Positions 47,834 through 60,417 of a DNA stretch of 64,000 nt are shown here, one piece after another (the stretch's first letter is position 1; each line of letters begins with the position of its first letter). The notes beneath the pieces are model-generated. The model was not told where the DNA came from and did no database searches. It saw only the letters and a program-made list of their open reading frames with translations. The stretch spans positions 15,633,442 to 15,697,441 of the forward strand of contig NC_134023.1 of the NCBI RefSeq assembly GCF_040712315.1, read 5' to 3'. The position numbers and the translations under genes are program-made. Source of the stretch: Castanea sativa. Lineage: Eukaryota; Streptophyta; Magnoliopsida; Fagales; Fagaceae.

Positions 47834-47841
47834 TATAAATA
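47834..47841 (+). promoter_or_regulatory. TATA box of the antisense gene, element 2
   Basis: TATAAATA about 175 bp before the ATG at 48013, matching element 1. One upstream G-box survives as CCACGTGTTG near 47779; the other has decayed to CCATGTGTC. Confidence 0.6.
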
Positions 47842-48209
47842 GTGGTTTCCCTCTCGTGCCCCTCTCACTTTTTCAGATTTTCTGTTTTGACATCCTCGTC
47901 CATCACCCCGTCTAGGAGTATTCTCAACGTCCTTAGTGTCTTCTGTCTAGAGCCAGGTATTCTCTTTACTTCAACTCTCAAACTTTCCTTTTTAAGTGTT
48001 AGGACATCTTAAATGGCTTCCTGTTCGTCTAGTGACAGCGTAGTCAAAGCCATAGACGAGTATCACGACTCTTCTAGTTATGATACTTCCAGTAACAATA
48101 GCAGTAGTAGTGGTCACACAACACAGGAATATACCTCTGGCGTCCCAGGAATTCCCATCGAGACCTTACAAGAAAATGTTAGGACGAGGGCAGCTTCTGG
48201 AGCTGACAC

Positions 48210-49811
48210 TGAAGGAAAAATTCTGGTTTTGTATTTCATACAAAACAAATAGCGGAAGCAACAAACAAGGATCTATTTCATTCATGATTGATAACGTGCA
48301 CTATGTAAATTTTAGAATTTAAGAACAAGATAGCGTACCTTGGTGTGACGAAATTCAAAACAAAGATTAGAAGCACTTGGGAACACTTTTAATCTTCACT
48401 CCAATTCCACTTTACGCCCAAGATGTGTGGTCTCTCAATCAGTTTTCAAGGGAGAATGAAAGTGTGTCTCACACTCTCTCACACACCGTTTCTTATTTCT
48501 CTTTTTTTCACCCATCAAAATGTTGTATGTTTCTCCCTTTATAACTAACTAATTATCTAATTGGGCTGGCCTATTGGGCCTTCCAATTGGGCTTTAGTGT
48601 GTGGCTTGGAGTGGGACCAAAAGGGACCAATAAGAAACTAGCTCCAATGGGCCTTGGGCTTTTCCATCAACTCTTGACAAGTCCAAAGTTACCATTAATT
48701 ATATTTAATGCCACTATATAAATATAATTGCACTCTAGGTCTTATTAATAAATTATATCCCAAGACTTTATTATACATGCAACCCCTTCATAAAATATTC
48801 GTAGTAACACAAAGTCATCAACTCTTGACAAGTCCAAAGTTACCATTAATTATATTTAATACCACTATATAAATATAATTGCACTCTAGGTCTTATTAAT
48901 AAATTATATCACAAGACTTTATTATACATGCAACCCCTTCATAAAATATTCGTAGTAACACAAAGTCATAAATGTAGACTGCCACTTTGTAAATTACTAC
49001 ATCTTATCCTTGAGTACCCGGTTTAATCCTTTAAAGTTATTCATTATATATTTATGAAATCCAATTTCATAAATATATACTTTAGTAATTTCTTACTAAA
49101 GTGGTTAGGCCTAACTCTCTGAATAACTGAAACCATTAAACTTATCTCAAGGGAATATTTTATATCTCCAGGGAATATTTTATATCTCCATCAAGAGACT
49201 ATGAATTCCATCTTGAGAATATATGTTCCATCAACACTAAATGTGGCTGCCCAACATACTGAGGTTTTGACCGTTACTTCAGATCTAACTCCTAATATAT
49301 CAAAGCAACCTACACTTCATGATCAGGTCCATTATTCTCTCAGGATTAAGAGTTCATGCAAATAGAAGTCGTGAGATTTATTATTCAATTGACAATCATT
49401 AGGAGAATAATAAATCTCACAGCGGTCCTGTTCAATATGTCTAAACTCTTAAAACATATCAACATATCAACTAGAAGTCTCCACTTCCATGATCAAGACA
49501 AATCATCTTAGTTGATACGTTATAGTCTTCGCAGATGAAATGCCCAATTTCATCACCGACTACGAACTATAAATTCTGAATTTACAAAGAACTTGTGATT
49601 TACATCTTCTGTGACTTTTCACATAAATCGCATACAATGCATCTCATGGACTATATGATAATGTCCCATATTCATGTTACCATTATTTTAGATAATAATA
49701 AAATAACTTTATCAATCACAATATTAAGTCATACATCATGTCATACATAATGTAATACATAATATCATACATAGCATCATACAATAGGATTTAAGGGCAT
49801 TAATCCTAACA
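48210..49811 (-). mobile_element. Solo LTR (copia-like), 1602 bp, inside antisense exon 1
   Basis: Same family as 31579-32998. Perfect 5-bp duplication GACAC (48205-48209 and 49812-49816). Longer than its relative because of an internal 151-bp tandem duplication (two copies from 48665) and a smaller duplication of AGGGAATATTTTATATCTCC near 49150-49190. On the minus strand it starts TGTTAGGATTAATGCCC. Confidence 0.88.
48665..48966. repeat. 151-bp tandem duplication in the solo LTR
   Basis: Two adjacent copies starting at 48665 and 48816 (CATCAACTCTTGACAAG). The other solo LTR has one copy, so it arose in this copy or its source element. Confidence 0.85.
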
Positions 49812-51807
49812 GACACCTCGACGAGTTTCCCGCCGTCCTCCCCTTTGGACGAAGAGGAAACTGTATATAGTTGTGCTATAGAGGTTCCTTATAGGACAGA
49901 CGAGAGGAGGTTAGATGCTCTTAGGAGTTGGTTCCAAATTCCTGACGACCTAAACCCTAGGTTAGCTGTCCGAGGTGAATGGTGTTGCCAGCCTCATTTT
50001 GGAATAGGCGTTTACGAAGCTTACTTGTTAAGGGGGCTCAGACTTCCTTTGAATGCCTTTGCTAAGGAATTACTCACTAGGCTAGGCTTGGGAGTGTGTC
50101 AGCTTAACCCCAACGCATGGAGACTAATTGTCTCTATGCAAGTCTTATGGAGGGAGGTATTTGACGGGAACCGTCCTATCACCGTGGACGAGTTCTTGTA
50201 TTGTTATAAACCCTCTGAGATAAGTCAATCTCTAGGTTTCTATCAGTTTACAGCTAGGGGCAATGACTGTAGATTGATTAAGTCTTTGCCCTCGTCTGAC
50301 AAAAACTGGAAGACAGAATTTTTCTTTGTCTCTAGTTTCTGGGCGGGGCATCCTATCGAGATTGGTAGAGATGCATTTGCCCCTTACAATGGAGAATTAG
50401 GGAACCTTCGTGGAGAAAGTATGTTATGTTTTTTTTTTTTATTGTTTTGTCATATTTCATATAGTGGTCTAACCTTAATTTCCCTCTTCCTTTTTCAGCT
50501 GTTGGACGTCCTTCTTTGAGTAAGTTCCACCGTGATCGCGTCCACAGGGCTCGTCTACACCCCGAGAGAGATTTTCACTCATTGGTTACCCTTCAATTCC
50601 TGCACAAGTGGGGACTTGGCCCTGATCCGTCTGTTGAAGCCCTAGCACATGAACAAACCGTCCGTAGATGTGAGTGCTCTTCTTAAAGATATATGTATTT
50701 TTCATTATTATTATTATTTATTTATTTGTATGTATATGTGTTCACATTTTTTTTTTTTTAGGAATGGTAACCATGAAGGGGAATAAGGGAAAGGAGGTGA
50801 TCGACGAGGCGGCGAGACCTGAAACTCAAACCCAGCCTCATCCTGGTGCTGGAGACAAGAGGAAAAATTGTCCAAGCACTTGGACTTGGCTAGCCTGCCC
50901 AGTCGTCGGGGAAAGAAGGCTAAGCATGGGTCGTCCAGGCCCGAAACTGCTAGGCTTGATCCTCCTTCATCCCAGCCGTCCGTCCCAGTCATCGACATCG
51001 ACTCGTCCACGCCTGTCAGCGTCACTCCGTCCAAGTCCCCTGCCCCTGATTCGTCCCAGTCTCCTCAAAGGATATTTACAAATTTGCTGGAGAACGAGGA
51101 TTTGGCTTGGGAACGATTCCAAGAGGCTGTGAAAGGCGAGGACGTGGCTGTGTGCTATGACATTTCTTTGAAGGAGTTCGAGCACTCCGGCATCCACGAT
51201 CTTTTTAAGGTAACCATTTTTGCCTTATCTTGGTTTGGCCATGTTATCCAACATTATTTTTATCTTTTTAACCCTCTTATCTTCCATGTAGGCAATGTCA
51301 AAGTTCATAGCTACGTCCAAGCAGGCCACAGAGATGGACAGGACGAGGATCCTTCTAGAGAAAAGAATAGAAGAGATCAAGAAAGACTGCAGGACTTGGG
51401 CCGAGGTGGCAAACAAGGCCAAGGACGAGGCTGAGGAGTTGAAGGCTTTGGTGGGGGAGCTGAAATCTGACGCTGCCAGGAAGGACGACCGTCTCGACCT
51501 TCTTCAAAAGAAGAATGACGAGCTGAGTCTTCTTCTTAAGAAAGCTAAGGATGAGGCAGTGGAGGAATTCAAAGCGTCCAAAGAGTTCATTGACCTGCTG
51601 GACATGAACTACGTAGCAGGGTTTAAGGATTTTAGGATGGACGCTATAGACAACTTTCCTGGAGTTGACTTTAGCACCATCAAACTCAACCTTGGCACTA
51701 CTACAAGTTCTCTCGTTTACACAGGCTCAGACGATGTCAACATCGAGGATGACGCTTCCACCAAACCGGCTCAGGACGACCCCAACATTGATGCCCCCCC
51801 CTCTTGA

Positions 51808-52871
51808 AGAAATTTTTTTTTTCTTAACTAGTGTTATTGTTGTTTGGCTTTCTCTTCTTCTTTTTTATTTATTTATTTAAAATGTATTCAAGTAAAATTA
51901 TCTTGTCTAGAGTGTTCTGGACGAGTTTATTAACAATTGCCTTGAAATGCTTATTTTATAAGGGTTTTTGGACGGTGGTCGTCTACCCTCTAGACTAAAG
52001 AATATTTTCTTTATCTGTTACCTATTGTATGGACGAGCTTATACATTGTTATCATTTATGCAATTATCTTTTAAACAATGTTCTAAGTGTTGAATGATCG
52101 TCTACACAATTTCTTTATGGACGACCGACTTAGGACAATAATGATGACTGCATTGCTTTTGCTTGTCCTTTAGGCAATTTTACTCGTCTTCTCGCAAGGA
52201 GTTCATAACGTTTATGTTTTACTCATCTTGACTTGCTGCTCGTCTTTGGAATGCTATACCTTAATGCCTACTTTCTTTCTTAGACGAGTGGGCCTTAGCC
52301 TTTTCTTTATGCTTTATACTCATTTAAAGGAAATCTTGAACGAGCATGCCTTAACTTTTTTTTTATTTTTAAATCCTTATTTAAAGGAAAGCTTTGGACG
52401 AGTATGCCTTAGCTTATTTCTCTTTACTTTATCCTTATTTAAAGGAAAGCTTTGGACGAGTATGCCTTAGCTTATTTCTCTTTGCTTTATCCTTATTTAA
52501 AGGAAAGCTTTGGACGAGTGTTTCTACGTCCGAAGATTTCTATTCGTCTTAGGCTTTTGCCCCTTCTGTGGGTATTATTATGGAAACTAGATCTATGCAT
52601 CAAATACATAAGAAATACAAACCATATTATTACATGAACATTTTTCACAAACGTGGCACATGCTTATAAGCTAGTGCCTTATTAAAATATTTAAGAAAAA
52701 TACATAACCTCGTCTTTCATAAGCTGGTCTGTAAGCGGTGCAAAAGTTTAAGAACTAGTGCACTTTTTATTCATAACACACCATAATAATAGTAAGAACA
52801 CAACAGTAGATATAAGTAAACACGCAAATCATAGATGTAACTTTGCCACTGACTTCCCTCGTCCCTGCTTA
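51808..52871. other. Convergent 3' region between antisense gene and integrase, element 2
   Basis: Non-coding, T-rich on the plus strand, with many GGACGA/CGTCC words and the 58-bp minisatellite. Confidence 0.6.
52329..52520 (+). repeat. 58-bp minisatellite downstream of antisense gene, element 2
   Basis: Three and a third copies starting at 52329 (diverged), 52386, 52444 and 52502. Each reads GGAAAGCTTTGGACGAGTAT and so on. Element 1 has only one related stretch near 38771. Confidence 0.85.
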
Positions 52872-54000
52872 TCACTGATAGTACCTCCTCAAACGTTCCA
52901 CGTTCCAGGGATGCTCTAACTTCCGCCCGTCCAGAGCTTCCAGGTAGTAAGACCCCTGCCTCTTGCAGTTGATTACCCTGTAGGGTCCTTCCCAATTGGG
53001 TCCCAATTTTCCATGAGCTGGGTTCCTAGTTGCCAAGGAGACTCTTTTGAGGACGAAGTCCCCCACACCTAACCATCTGGGTTTCACCATGGCATCATAC
53101 TGTCTGGCCATAAGGTTTTTGTACTTTGCTGTCCTTTGCTCCGCATCCATTCTTACCTCGTCAATAAGATCGAGGTCAAGACGAAGTTGTTCCCCATTCT
53201 CTTTCTCCTGGTACTCCATCATTCGGTGACTAGCCATATGAACTTCTGCTGGGATGACAGCTTCACTTCCGTAGGCTAGTTTAAAGGGGGTCTCTCCTGT
53301 CGGAGTTCGTAGAGTCGTCCTATAGGCCCAAAGAACACTTGGTAGCTCGTCTGGCCATATCCCTTTTGCCCCCTCAAGCCGAGTCTTGATGATTTTCAGC
53401 AGGGATCAGTTTACTACTTCTGCTTATCCATTTGCCTGTGGATGAGAGGGTGAGGAATAGTGATTCTTGATCCCAAAATGATTGCAAAAGTCCCTGAAGG
53501 GCGTGTTGCTAAATTGACGTCCGTTGTCCGATACTAATACCCTGGGTACTCCAAACCTACATAGAATATTCTTCCATACAAAATTTTTCACGTTTTGCTG
53601 AGTGATTGATGCAAGAGGCTCGGCTTCTACCCACTTGGTAAAGTAATCAATTCCTACCACCAAAAACTTCATTTGTCGAGTTCCCATGGGGAAAAGGCCT
53701 AGGATATCCAGTCCCCACTGTGCGAAGGGCCATGGGGCCATTATTGGGGTCTGGTACTCTGACGGCTGTCTAGGTACATTGCTATAGCGCTGACACTAGT
53801 CACATACCTTGACATAGGCTTTAGCATCTGCCTGCATTGTAGGCTAGTAGGAGCTGACACGGACGATCTTATGGACTAGCGACCTTGCTCTTGAATGATT
53901 TCCACATGCTCCTTCATGAACTTCCCTTAGAACATAGTTTGACTCGTCAGGAGCCAAGCACCTTAAGTAAGGTTGGGAAAAACCTCGCTTGTACAACACT
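52872..54000 (-). pseudogene. Integrase of Tat element 2 (broken)
   Basis: The HHCC region starts in the end of the preceding open frame (EVHEGACGNHSRA). The core has the first Asp in QWGLDILGLFP, the second in VSDNGRQF and HPQANG before the Glu position. The C-terminal part is KLGPNWEGPYRVI with NVERLRRYYQ at the end. Stops near 53843, 53422 and around 53270-53390 interrupt it. Confidence 0.88.
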
Positions 54001-54179
54001 TCATTTATGAGGACGTACTTGGCTGCCCTGACCCTTAACTTTCTCGCTTCATCCTTGTCTTCTGGAAGCCTTCCATCTTTGAGATAAATCATTATTGGAC
54101 TCATCCAATTTTCTCCTCCTCCTATCTGCTGTATGTCAGGGATGTCTATGCTCGGCATATATTGGACGTTGTCACATTC

Positions 54180-54570
54180 GTCTGTAACCCTTGCCGAAGC
54201 TGCTTTTGCCAAGGCGTCTGCTTCTGTATTTTCCTCCCTAGGTAGTTGAACAAAACTTACAGCTGAAAATTTTCGTGCAAGTCGTTTCACTTTGTTGAGG
54301 TTTTTCTTCATTCGACCTTCCTTAGTATCACACATTCCATTTACTTGGTTAATGACCAGCTGAGAATCTCCTTTGATTGTTACTGACTCCGCCCCTAAGG
54401 ACTTAGCCAATTCCAATCCCTTGAGTAGAGCCTCGTACTCAGCCTCGTTGTTGGTAGTTTGATACTGCAGACGGACTGCATACTCCAGCCTGTCACCCTC
54501 AGGGGACTTCAGTATAACTCCGATCCCTCCTGCATACAGTGTGGACGATCCGTCTACATTAATCACCCAC
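54180..54570 (-). pseudogene. Second (archaeal-like) RNase H of Tat element 2, domain intact
   Basis: The domain is uninterrupted inside the long open piece 54875-53844 (343 codons): INVDGSSTLYAGG, NNEAEYEALLKGLELA, KGDSQLVINQVNG and NTEADALAKAAS carry the D-E-D-D acids. This is the best-preserved catalytic domain in the window. The surrounding polyprotein is broken, so no functional enzyme is expected. Confidence 0.85.
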
Positions 54571-54659
54571 CTTTCAATTCCTTCGTCCTTGTCCAAGTCG
54601 TCCTGGCTGGGGGTGAACTCTACGATGAAATCTACTAATGCCTGCTCCTTTATCGCACT

Positions 54660-54990
54660 CCTTGGGAGGTATCTGATATCAAATTCACTGAGCTCAACAG
54701 CCCACTGTACCAGCCGTCCAGCAACTTCCAACTTGTCCATTGCCTTCTTTATGGGATGGTCTGTTAGGACGTTAATAATGTGTGCCTGGAAATAATGCCT
54801 CAGCTTCCTAGAAGCCGTGATCAATGCAAAGGCTAGTTTCTCCATCATCGAGTATCGTCCTTCTGCTCCTCTCATTGCATGGCTTGTGTAATAGACCGGT
54901 TTCTAGACTCTCCCCTCTTCTCTGACCAACGCTGAGCTTACTGCGTGTGAGGACACTGCCAAATACAAATACAACTCTTCCCCAGGTACA
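54660..54990 (-). pseudogene. First RNase H of Tat element 2 (degenerate)
   Basis: YLYLAVSSHAVSSALVREE lacks the first catalytic Asp, as in element 1. A stop lies near 54903. RGAEGRYSMMEKLAFAL and VLTDHPIKKAMDKL identify the fold. Confidence 0.75.
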
Positions 54991-55059
54991 GATGGACTCA
55001 AAAGCGGCGCTATCATGAGATATGTCTTCAAGTCTTGGAAGGCCCTTTGACACTCGTCC

Positions 55060-55870
55060 GTCCATTCAAATGCCTTCCTAAGGACTTTAAAGAAAGGCAA
55101 ACACTTATCAGTAGCTTTTGAGACAAACCTATTAAGGGCAGCGACCCGTCCGGTAAGAGACTGGACTTCCTTGATGTTCTTTGGTGGTTCCATATTCAGT
55201 ATCGCCTGGATTTTGTCCGGATTTGCCTCAATTCCCCTGTGTGACACCATGAACCCTAAAAATTTTCCCGATGAAACTCCGAAAGCACACTTGCTTGGAT
55301 TTAATTTCATGTTGTACCGCCGCAATGTATCAAAAGTCTCTTGAAGGTCATCCAGATGTTTATCCTCGTCCTGGCTCTTTACTAGCATGTCGTCTACATA
55401 AACTTCCACATTTTGCCCGATTTGAGGATGGAACATACGGTTAACCAGTCTTTGGTAAGTCGCCCCTGCGTTCTTCAAACCAAAGGGTATTACCTTGTAG
55501 CAATACAACCCTTGGCTCGTAATGAATGAGGTCTTCTCCTGATCCGCTTCATCCATCTGTATCTGGTTGTAACCTGAGAAAGCGTCCATGAAGCTAAGCA
55601 CTCTGTGACCTGCTGTCGAGTCCACCAACTGGTCAATGCGTGGCAATGGGTAACTATCCTTGGGGCAAGCTTTGTTTAAATCAGTGAAGTCCACGCACAT
55701 TCACCACTTGCCGTTAGCTTTCTTGACCATGACCACGTTCGCCAACCAATCTGGATAATAAACTTCTCGGATGAACTTCGCAACGACCAACTTCTGTACT
55801 TCTTCCTTAATGGCATTATCTCGCTCAGGAGCGAAAATCCTTTTCTTCTGATGCACTGGTTTTGAATAGG
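55060..55870 (-). pseudogene. Reverse transcriptase of Tat element 2
   Basis: [51 protein letters not shown] (first catalytic Asp present), YKVIPFGLKNAGATYQ, then YVDDMLVKS (about 55385-55403). FLGFMVSHRGIEANPDK marks the connection. A stop near 55700 (TGG-like to TGA in KW.MC) separates the finger from the rest. Confidence 0.9.
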
Positions 55871-56129
55871 GACACACGTTCAAGCTATGGGTAATGACAC
55901 TCGGATCAATGCCAGGCATGTCCTCATGACTCCATGCAAAGACATCGAGGCTTTTCTTCAAAAACCGGACCAAAGCGTGCTTTGCCCCCTCTTCCATGCT
56001 TGCCCCAATTCTAGTAAACTTCTCAGGCTGGTTATCGTCCAAAAGGACGTCTTCTAATACTTCAGTGGGCTCCGCGATCCTTCTCCCGTCTATACTCATT
56101 GCCTGCATGTGCTCGTCCATTGCCAGCAT

Positions 56130-56618
56130 AGCTAAATAGCATTCTCTGGCGGCCAACTGATCTCCTTGTACTTGGCCTACTCCGTGCTCGGTTGGGAATT
56201 TGATGGACAAGTGGTAGGTAGAGGTTACCACCTTCCAGCTATTCGGAGTTGGTCTTCCAATAATTGCATTATATGACGATGCACAATCAACAACAAGGAA
56301 ATTTACCTCCTTGGTTATCTACTGTGGATATGTTCCAACGACCACCGGTAATGTGATGGTGCCCACCGGTTGCACCTTCATTCCTCCGAATCCTACCAAC
56401 GGCGAGTTCACTGGTCGAAGCTAATCTTGTCCTAGCCTTATTTGCGGGAATGCGGGATAGTAGAGAATGTCTGCAGAGCTGCCATTGTCTATCAACACCC
56501 TCCTGGTCATGTAGTCAGAGATGAGTAGGGTGATGACTATCGCGTCATCGTGTGGGTGATGAAGTTGTCCTGCTTCCTCGTCCGTGAACATAACGGCCTG
56601 CTGGTCTACTTCCCTCAT
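56130..56618 (-). pseudogene. Aspartic protease of Tat element 2 (broken)
   Basis: The active site LIDNGSSADILYYPAF is intact in 56618-56421, then a stop. The IIGRPTPN end motif follows near 56260. Confidence 0.75.
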
Positions 56619-56799
56619 CCTAGGAGGTCATCCGGACAGCTGGATGTTCTGCACCACCTTCAAGTATGTCTTCCTTGACTTGGATGACTGCGCTGTCGGG
56701 TTTCCTCCTATAATTACCCTTATTTCTCCTATTGGGGGACGTGATGATTCTTCTACCTTGGCTTTCATTTTCTCATCTCTTTAGTCACGTCCAAGGAAG

Positions 56800-58001
56800 T
56801 TCCTCAGTTTTCCTTGTCTAATGAAATTTTCTATCTGCTGCTTCAAGTCAAAGCACTCGTCCGTGTCATGCCCGTGGTCTCTGTGAAAATGGCAGTACTT
56901 GCTCCTATTACGCTTGTTGGGGTCTCCCTTCATTTTATTCGGCCACTTCTAGGACAGATCATCCTTAATCTGCATAAGAACCTGCTCTAATGGCATAGTC
57001 ATGGGCGTGTATTGTTGATTCCTCGCGGAGGAACTCGCCTTCTTGCCATCCTTATCTTTCCTCTCATCTACCCGAGCTCTCTTTGGACGAGGTCCCTAAT
57101 CCAAATAACGATGGTGACCCGCTTCCGAGCGTTCTGCCCTTTTTCTTTTCTTGGCTATGATAGCGTCCTCAGCATTCATAAAATTCTGGGCCGAATGGAC
57201 GAGCTCGGCCATAGTCTGCGGTTCCTGCTCGTAGAGCTTATGAATGAACAAGTCAGAATTGACCCCATTGTGGAAAGCGGCCAGCAATAACTTGTCATCC
57301 ATCTAGTCCACCGTCAAGGCCTCCCTATTAAATCGGGTGATAAAGGATCACAAACTCTCATTTTCCCCTTGCTCTATAGTCAGTAGACTAGAGGAGGAAC
57401 GCTTGTAATGCTGTCCTCCAATGAAATTGTTGACAAACAACTTACTCAACTCTTCAAATGATCCCACCGAGTTTGGGGGTATCTTACTGAACCACACTCG
57501 TGCTGGTCCCTTAAGTGTGGTGGGAAAAGCTCTGCACATAATCTCGTCCAGGACTCCTTGTAGGTGCATGGTCGTCTTGAAAGTTGCAATATGATCGCAA
57601 GGGTCGCGATTTCCATCATACGAGTCCAGAGAAGGCATTTTGAATTTCGGGGGTAGAGGATGACTGTTGATAGAAGCTGTGAAAGGGGAGTTCGTTCGGT
57701 GAACCATATCGTCCACTGGGTTTACCCATCTTATATTCTCCCTCATCTCATCCATGGCTTTCCTCATCTGGTCCATCTCTCTCTCCAAGTGCGGCATTCT
57801 TCTTGAAGTAGTACCCCTTGTCTGATTCTCAGACTCGACATTTTCTTCTCCTCCTTCCGGACTCGGTGCCCGTCCCTCCATATGCCCATCTTGGCACTGT
57901 CTCCTGAGGTTGATCTCCCTATTCAACTCTTGATTCTGACGCGTCAGTTCTGCCATAGTGGCAGCCATGGATTGTATGTGTAGAATAGAAGGCGGTTGCA
58001 T
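56800..58001 (-). pseudogene. Gag of Tat element 2 (broken)
   Basis: ATG at 58001 on the minus strand (MQPPSILHIQ). Open to 57348, where TGG became TGA after ENESL. A second stop lies near 57303, then open to 57096 (HNGVNSDLFIHKLYEQE). The zinc-knuckle-like region FHRDHGHD...DECFDLKQQ lies around 56840-56910. Confidence 0.85.
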
Positions 58002-58185
58002 GACAGGCACTGACCTGCGATCGCGAAGGGGATTACTAGATGCATCCCTACTCTCCTAGTGGCCTGGGCTGGAAGCCCTTGATCTTGTTCGAACCATTCA
58101 GCCTTTTATCTAGGACAAAGTAACCCTTGACAACAAAAACACAATCGAATAAAAGAACAGTGAATAGTGTTCATTTGCTCTGTTT

Positions 58186-58201
58186 CCCACAGATGGCGCC
58201 A
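58186..58201 (-). promoter_or_regulatory. Element 2 primer binding site
   Basis: Minus strand TGGCGCCATCTGTGGG, two bases from the 5' LTR. Seven bases match the tRNA-Asp end, then it diverges; element 1 matches for ten. Confidence 0.65.
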
Positions 58202-58203
58202 AC

Positions 58204-58785
58204 TGATGATGCAAGGAAAATCAGTAGGCTGGATGCTCCATATTTGAAAGAACCACTCGCTCTCTAATGGCCTGAAAAACAAAGAAAAACGATCAAAGGT
58301 GACCAGGATCGCCGGCCAAGAACCCTCTGATGGTAAAGTCAGTTTTCTCTCTATATCTTTGGAGTTCCAATTTCTTGGGAAAATGTTTAATGTACCTTCC
58401 ATTGGTCTGAATGGCTGTTTATATAGTGTCCTGGGGGCAGTTATTGAAATTGTAACCTCCCCCAGATTTCAGGAGGTCCAGGGTTCTTAGATAACTCCCA
58501 TAACCACCTGATAGTTGCATTTTCTCACACAACGGTCATCAAAAGTTATGCGTGTATTACGGAATGGTGAAGTGTATTTTAGTAATCCAAGTGCACGTTT
58601 TCATCCAAGGGTCCTCGTGTGGACGAGTCTAGTCAGGACAAGGTGGTCATCTTCTCAGGACAAGAGACGTGGGTTCGACTTCGTCCATGGACGGCTATGG
58701 CGTTAGCTCCCGTCTCGATGCTTTCTTCAAGACGGCTGATGGTGTGGATGACCGCGGACGATCTGGAGTACTTCATTCCTCATCA
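58204..58785 (-). repeat. Element 2 5' LTR (582 bp)
   Basis: Pairs with 47068-47649. TATA box on the minus strand (CTATATAAA, about 58418-58426). Followed by the AAATA target duplication. Confidence 0.92.
58418..58426 (-). promoter_or_regulatory. LTR TATA box, element 2
   Basis: Minus-strand CTATATAAA in the 5' LTR, as in element 1. Confidence 0.55.
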
Positions 58786-60417
58786 AAATATAAATAGTTT
58801 GAAATGTGTTTTCAATTGCATAAATATTTTTGTTATTTTCTTTGTGTGGGTAAGGAACTTTTAGCGAGGAAAACTATAAGGTAAACTTATTATAGTAAAA
58901 AACTTCCTGGAGTTATGGAAAATTTGAGACTAGGCATCCCTGATAAAACAACGGTATTCTTATCTCGTGGTTTCCTAATCAGTTTCTTTACAGAGATGAG
59001 AGAAGCTACTGTTAGAAATGCAATATTTGGTTCAATCCTAGTTCAGAAAAATCGCTATGCCATCAGAAAGCATGCAATTATCTGCTACAAAGGTTGAATA
59101 AATATAGGTCGAATGATTTCTCTAGTTTTTACAGGGTTACGTACGTTAGCTACATTAACGAATGAAATCCTTAAAGAATTTTTTGGATGTAAGTTTTTAA
59201 CGTTTTTTATTTTGTTTTCTACTATGTGCGGTCTCCTAATTCTCCCTAAGGTGTCATTTTTTTTTTTAAACTTTTGAGTTTTATTCGAATTTCACCGAAA
59301 TTATCGTAAACATTTACTTAGTAATTCATTCCGCGGGGTTGAAATCAACCTCGTGGATTCTGAATATTGAGTTATACTGATTATCGTATAGGGTATTTGG
59401 GAGTGGATTAAAGTTTTTTCTATTTGGGTTTCAACCCTTTTATGTGATATGCATAATAACTATTAACGTTTTTGTATAAAATTTAATTTCCCAACCCATT
59501 AGACGAGATGCTTCCTAAAGCCTGCTAGGTATTCGGTGCTCTGCGGTCAAACCGAATTACAATTATATTTTCTTGTATTTTAGTCTGATTTGATGAATAT
59601 TTATGTAAATTAGCACCCAAAGGCTCTGCACTTCTTGGGATGCCTCCAGAAAAGTAGGAGCAAAAACATAACCATATGTTTATCTTTACACATAACCACA
59701 TATTTACATTCATGTTTAAACAGTACCATATCATCAAACTCCAATGTATTTTTGATCAACTCTAACACTTGAAATTTGTTGTATATAATATCAAACAAAA
59801 TTATTCAAAACTGTAAAATTCTAATCCAAAATCTAATTCGTTAATTATTTTTGAATTTTAATTCCTTAATTTTAGGGCACTAAGTGTGTTTTTGCTAGTC
59901 TTTATATTTGCAAAGTTTATTGGCACAATATTTGGCCATCTGGTGGTATTTAGACTTGGGAAGAAAGGCTCTTGCTATTTTCATTTGTCGCCATTATGAT
60001 TGCGATGATACTTAATGAGTTCCATTTTGTCCACAAAAATCTCGGCCTCAAAATAGATCCAAAATTCATACAAGTACGTACTAGTATTTCAAGTGCCCAG
60101 TACATACGGGCAACAGGTCGAATCTCCTTGTCATGCTCTACTTACATGAATAAGAGTTATGGATTACACCCTTCTAAAAGTAAGTTTCATTTTTGTTCGC
60201 TTTATTATTTTGTTCTTTAATACTAAATAAATTTATTTGTTGACCCCTTCTACATTATTGTTCGTCTCTATCTTACTCCAGGCCTCTGCATAGCCAATTC
60301 TAAAAATGAAAGTCACTTCTATGGGGAGCGAGACCACCAGAGAAATTTTAGTTTAGTTCAAATGGTTGAGAAGTATGTTTAATGGACTTAGCCATAATGA
60401 AATATAAATAGTTTGAA
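58786..60417 (+). repeat. Satellite unit 20
   Basis: The array resumes after element 2. ORF1 from 58804 is stopped early (ATAAGGTAAAC) but reopens at 58915-59097. ORF2 open (59972-60220). Confidence 0.88.

Larger units (their letters stand above)
48013..51807 (+). pseudogene. Antisense four-exon gene of Tat element 2, split by a solo LTR
   Basis: Exon 1 is 48013-48209 plus 49817-50418, separated by the solo LTR and its target duplication. Exons 2-4 are 50499-50669, 50762-51209 and 51292-51807. The core (GEWCCQPHFGIGVYEAYLL, NAWRLIVSMQVLW, DEFLYCYKPSE) is open and complete here, and exon 2 is open too. A CGA-like codon at the exon 2/3 join has become TGA, and a one-base deletion shifts exon 3 after GAGDKRK. 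Exon 4 keeps an uninterrupted Lys/Glu-rich coiled coil. The two elements are broken at different places, so their common ancestor was intact. Role unknown. Confidence 0.8.
47068..58785 (-). mobile_element. Tat-lineage Ty3/gypsy retrotransposon, element 2 (11.7 kb)
   Basis: Same family and orientation as element 1 but a different subfamily by LTR. LTRs are 582 bp and the target duplication is a perfect AAATA (47063-47067 and 58786-58790) in the satellite's AAATATAAATAG box. Its extra length is due mainly to a 1.6-kb solo LTR inserted in the antisense gene. The LTR pair differs at about 33 of 582 positions by eye. Coding frames are broken by point stops but less than in element 1. Confidence 0.93.
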
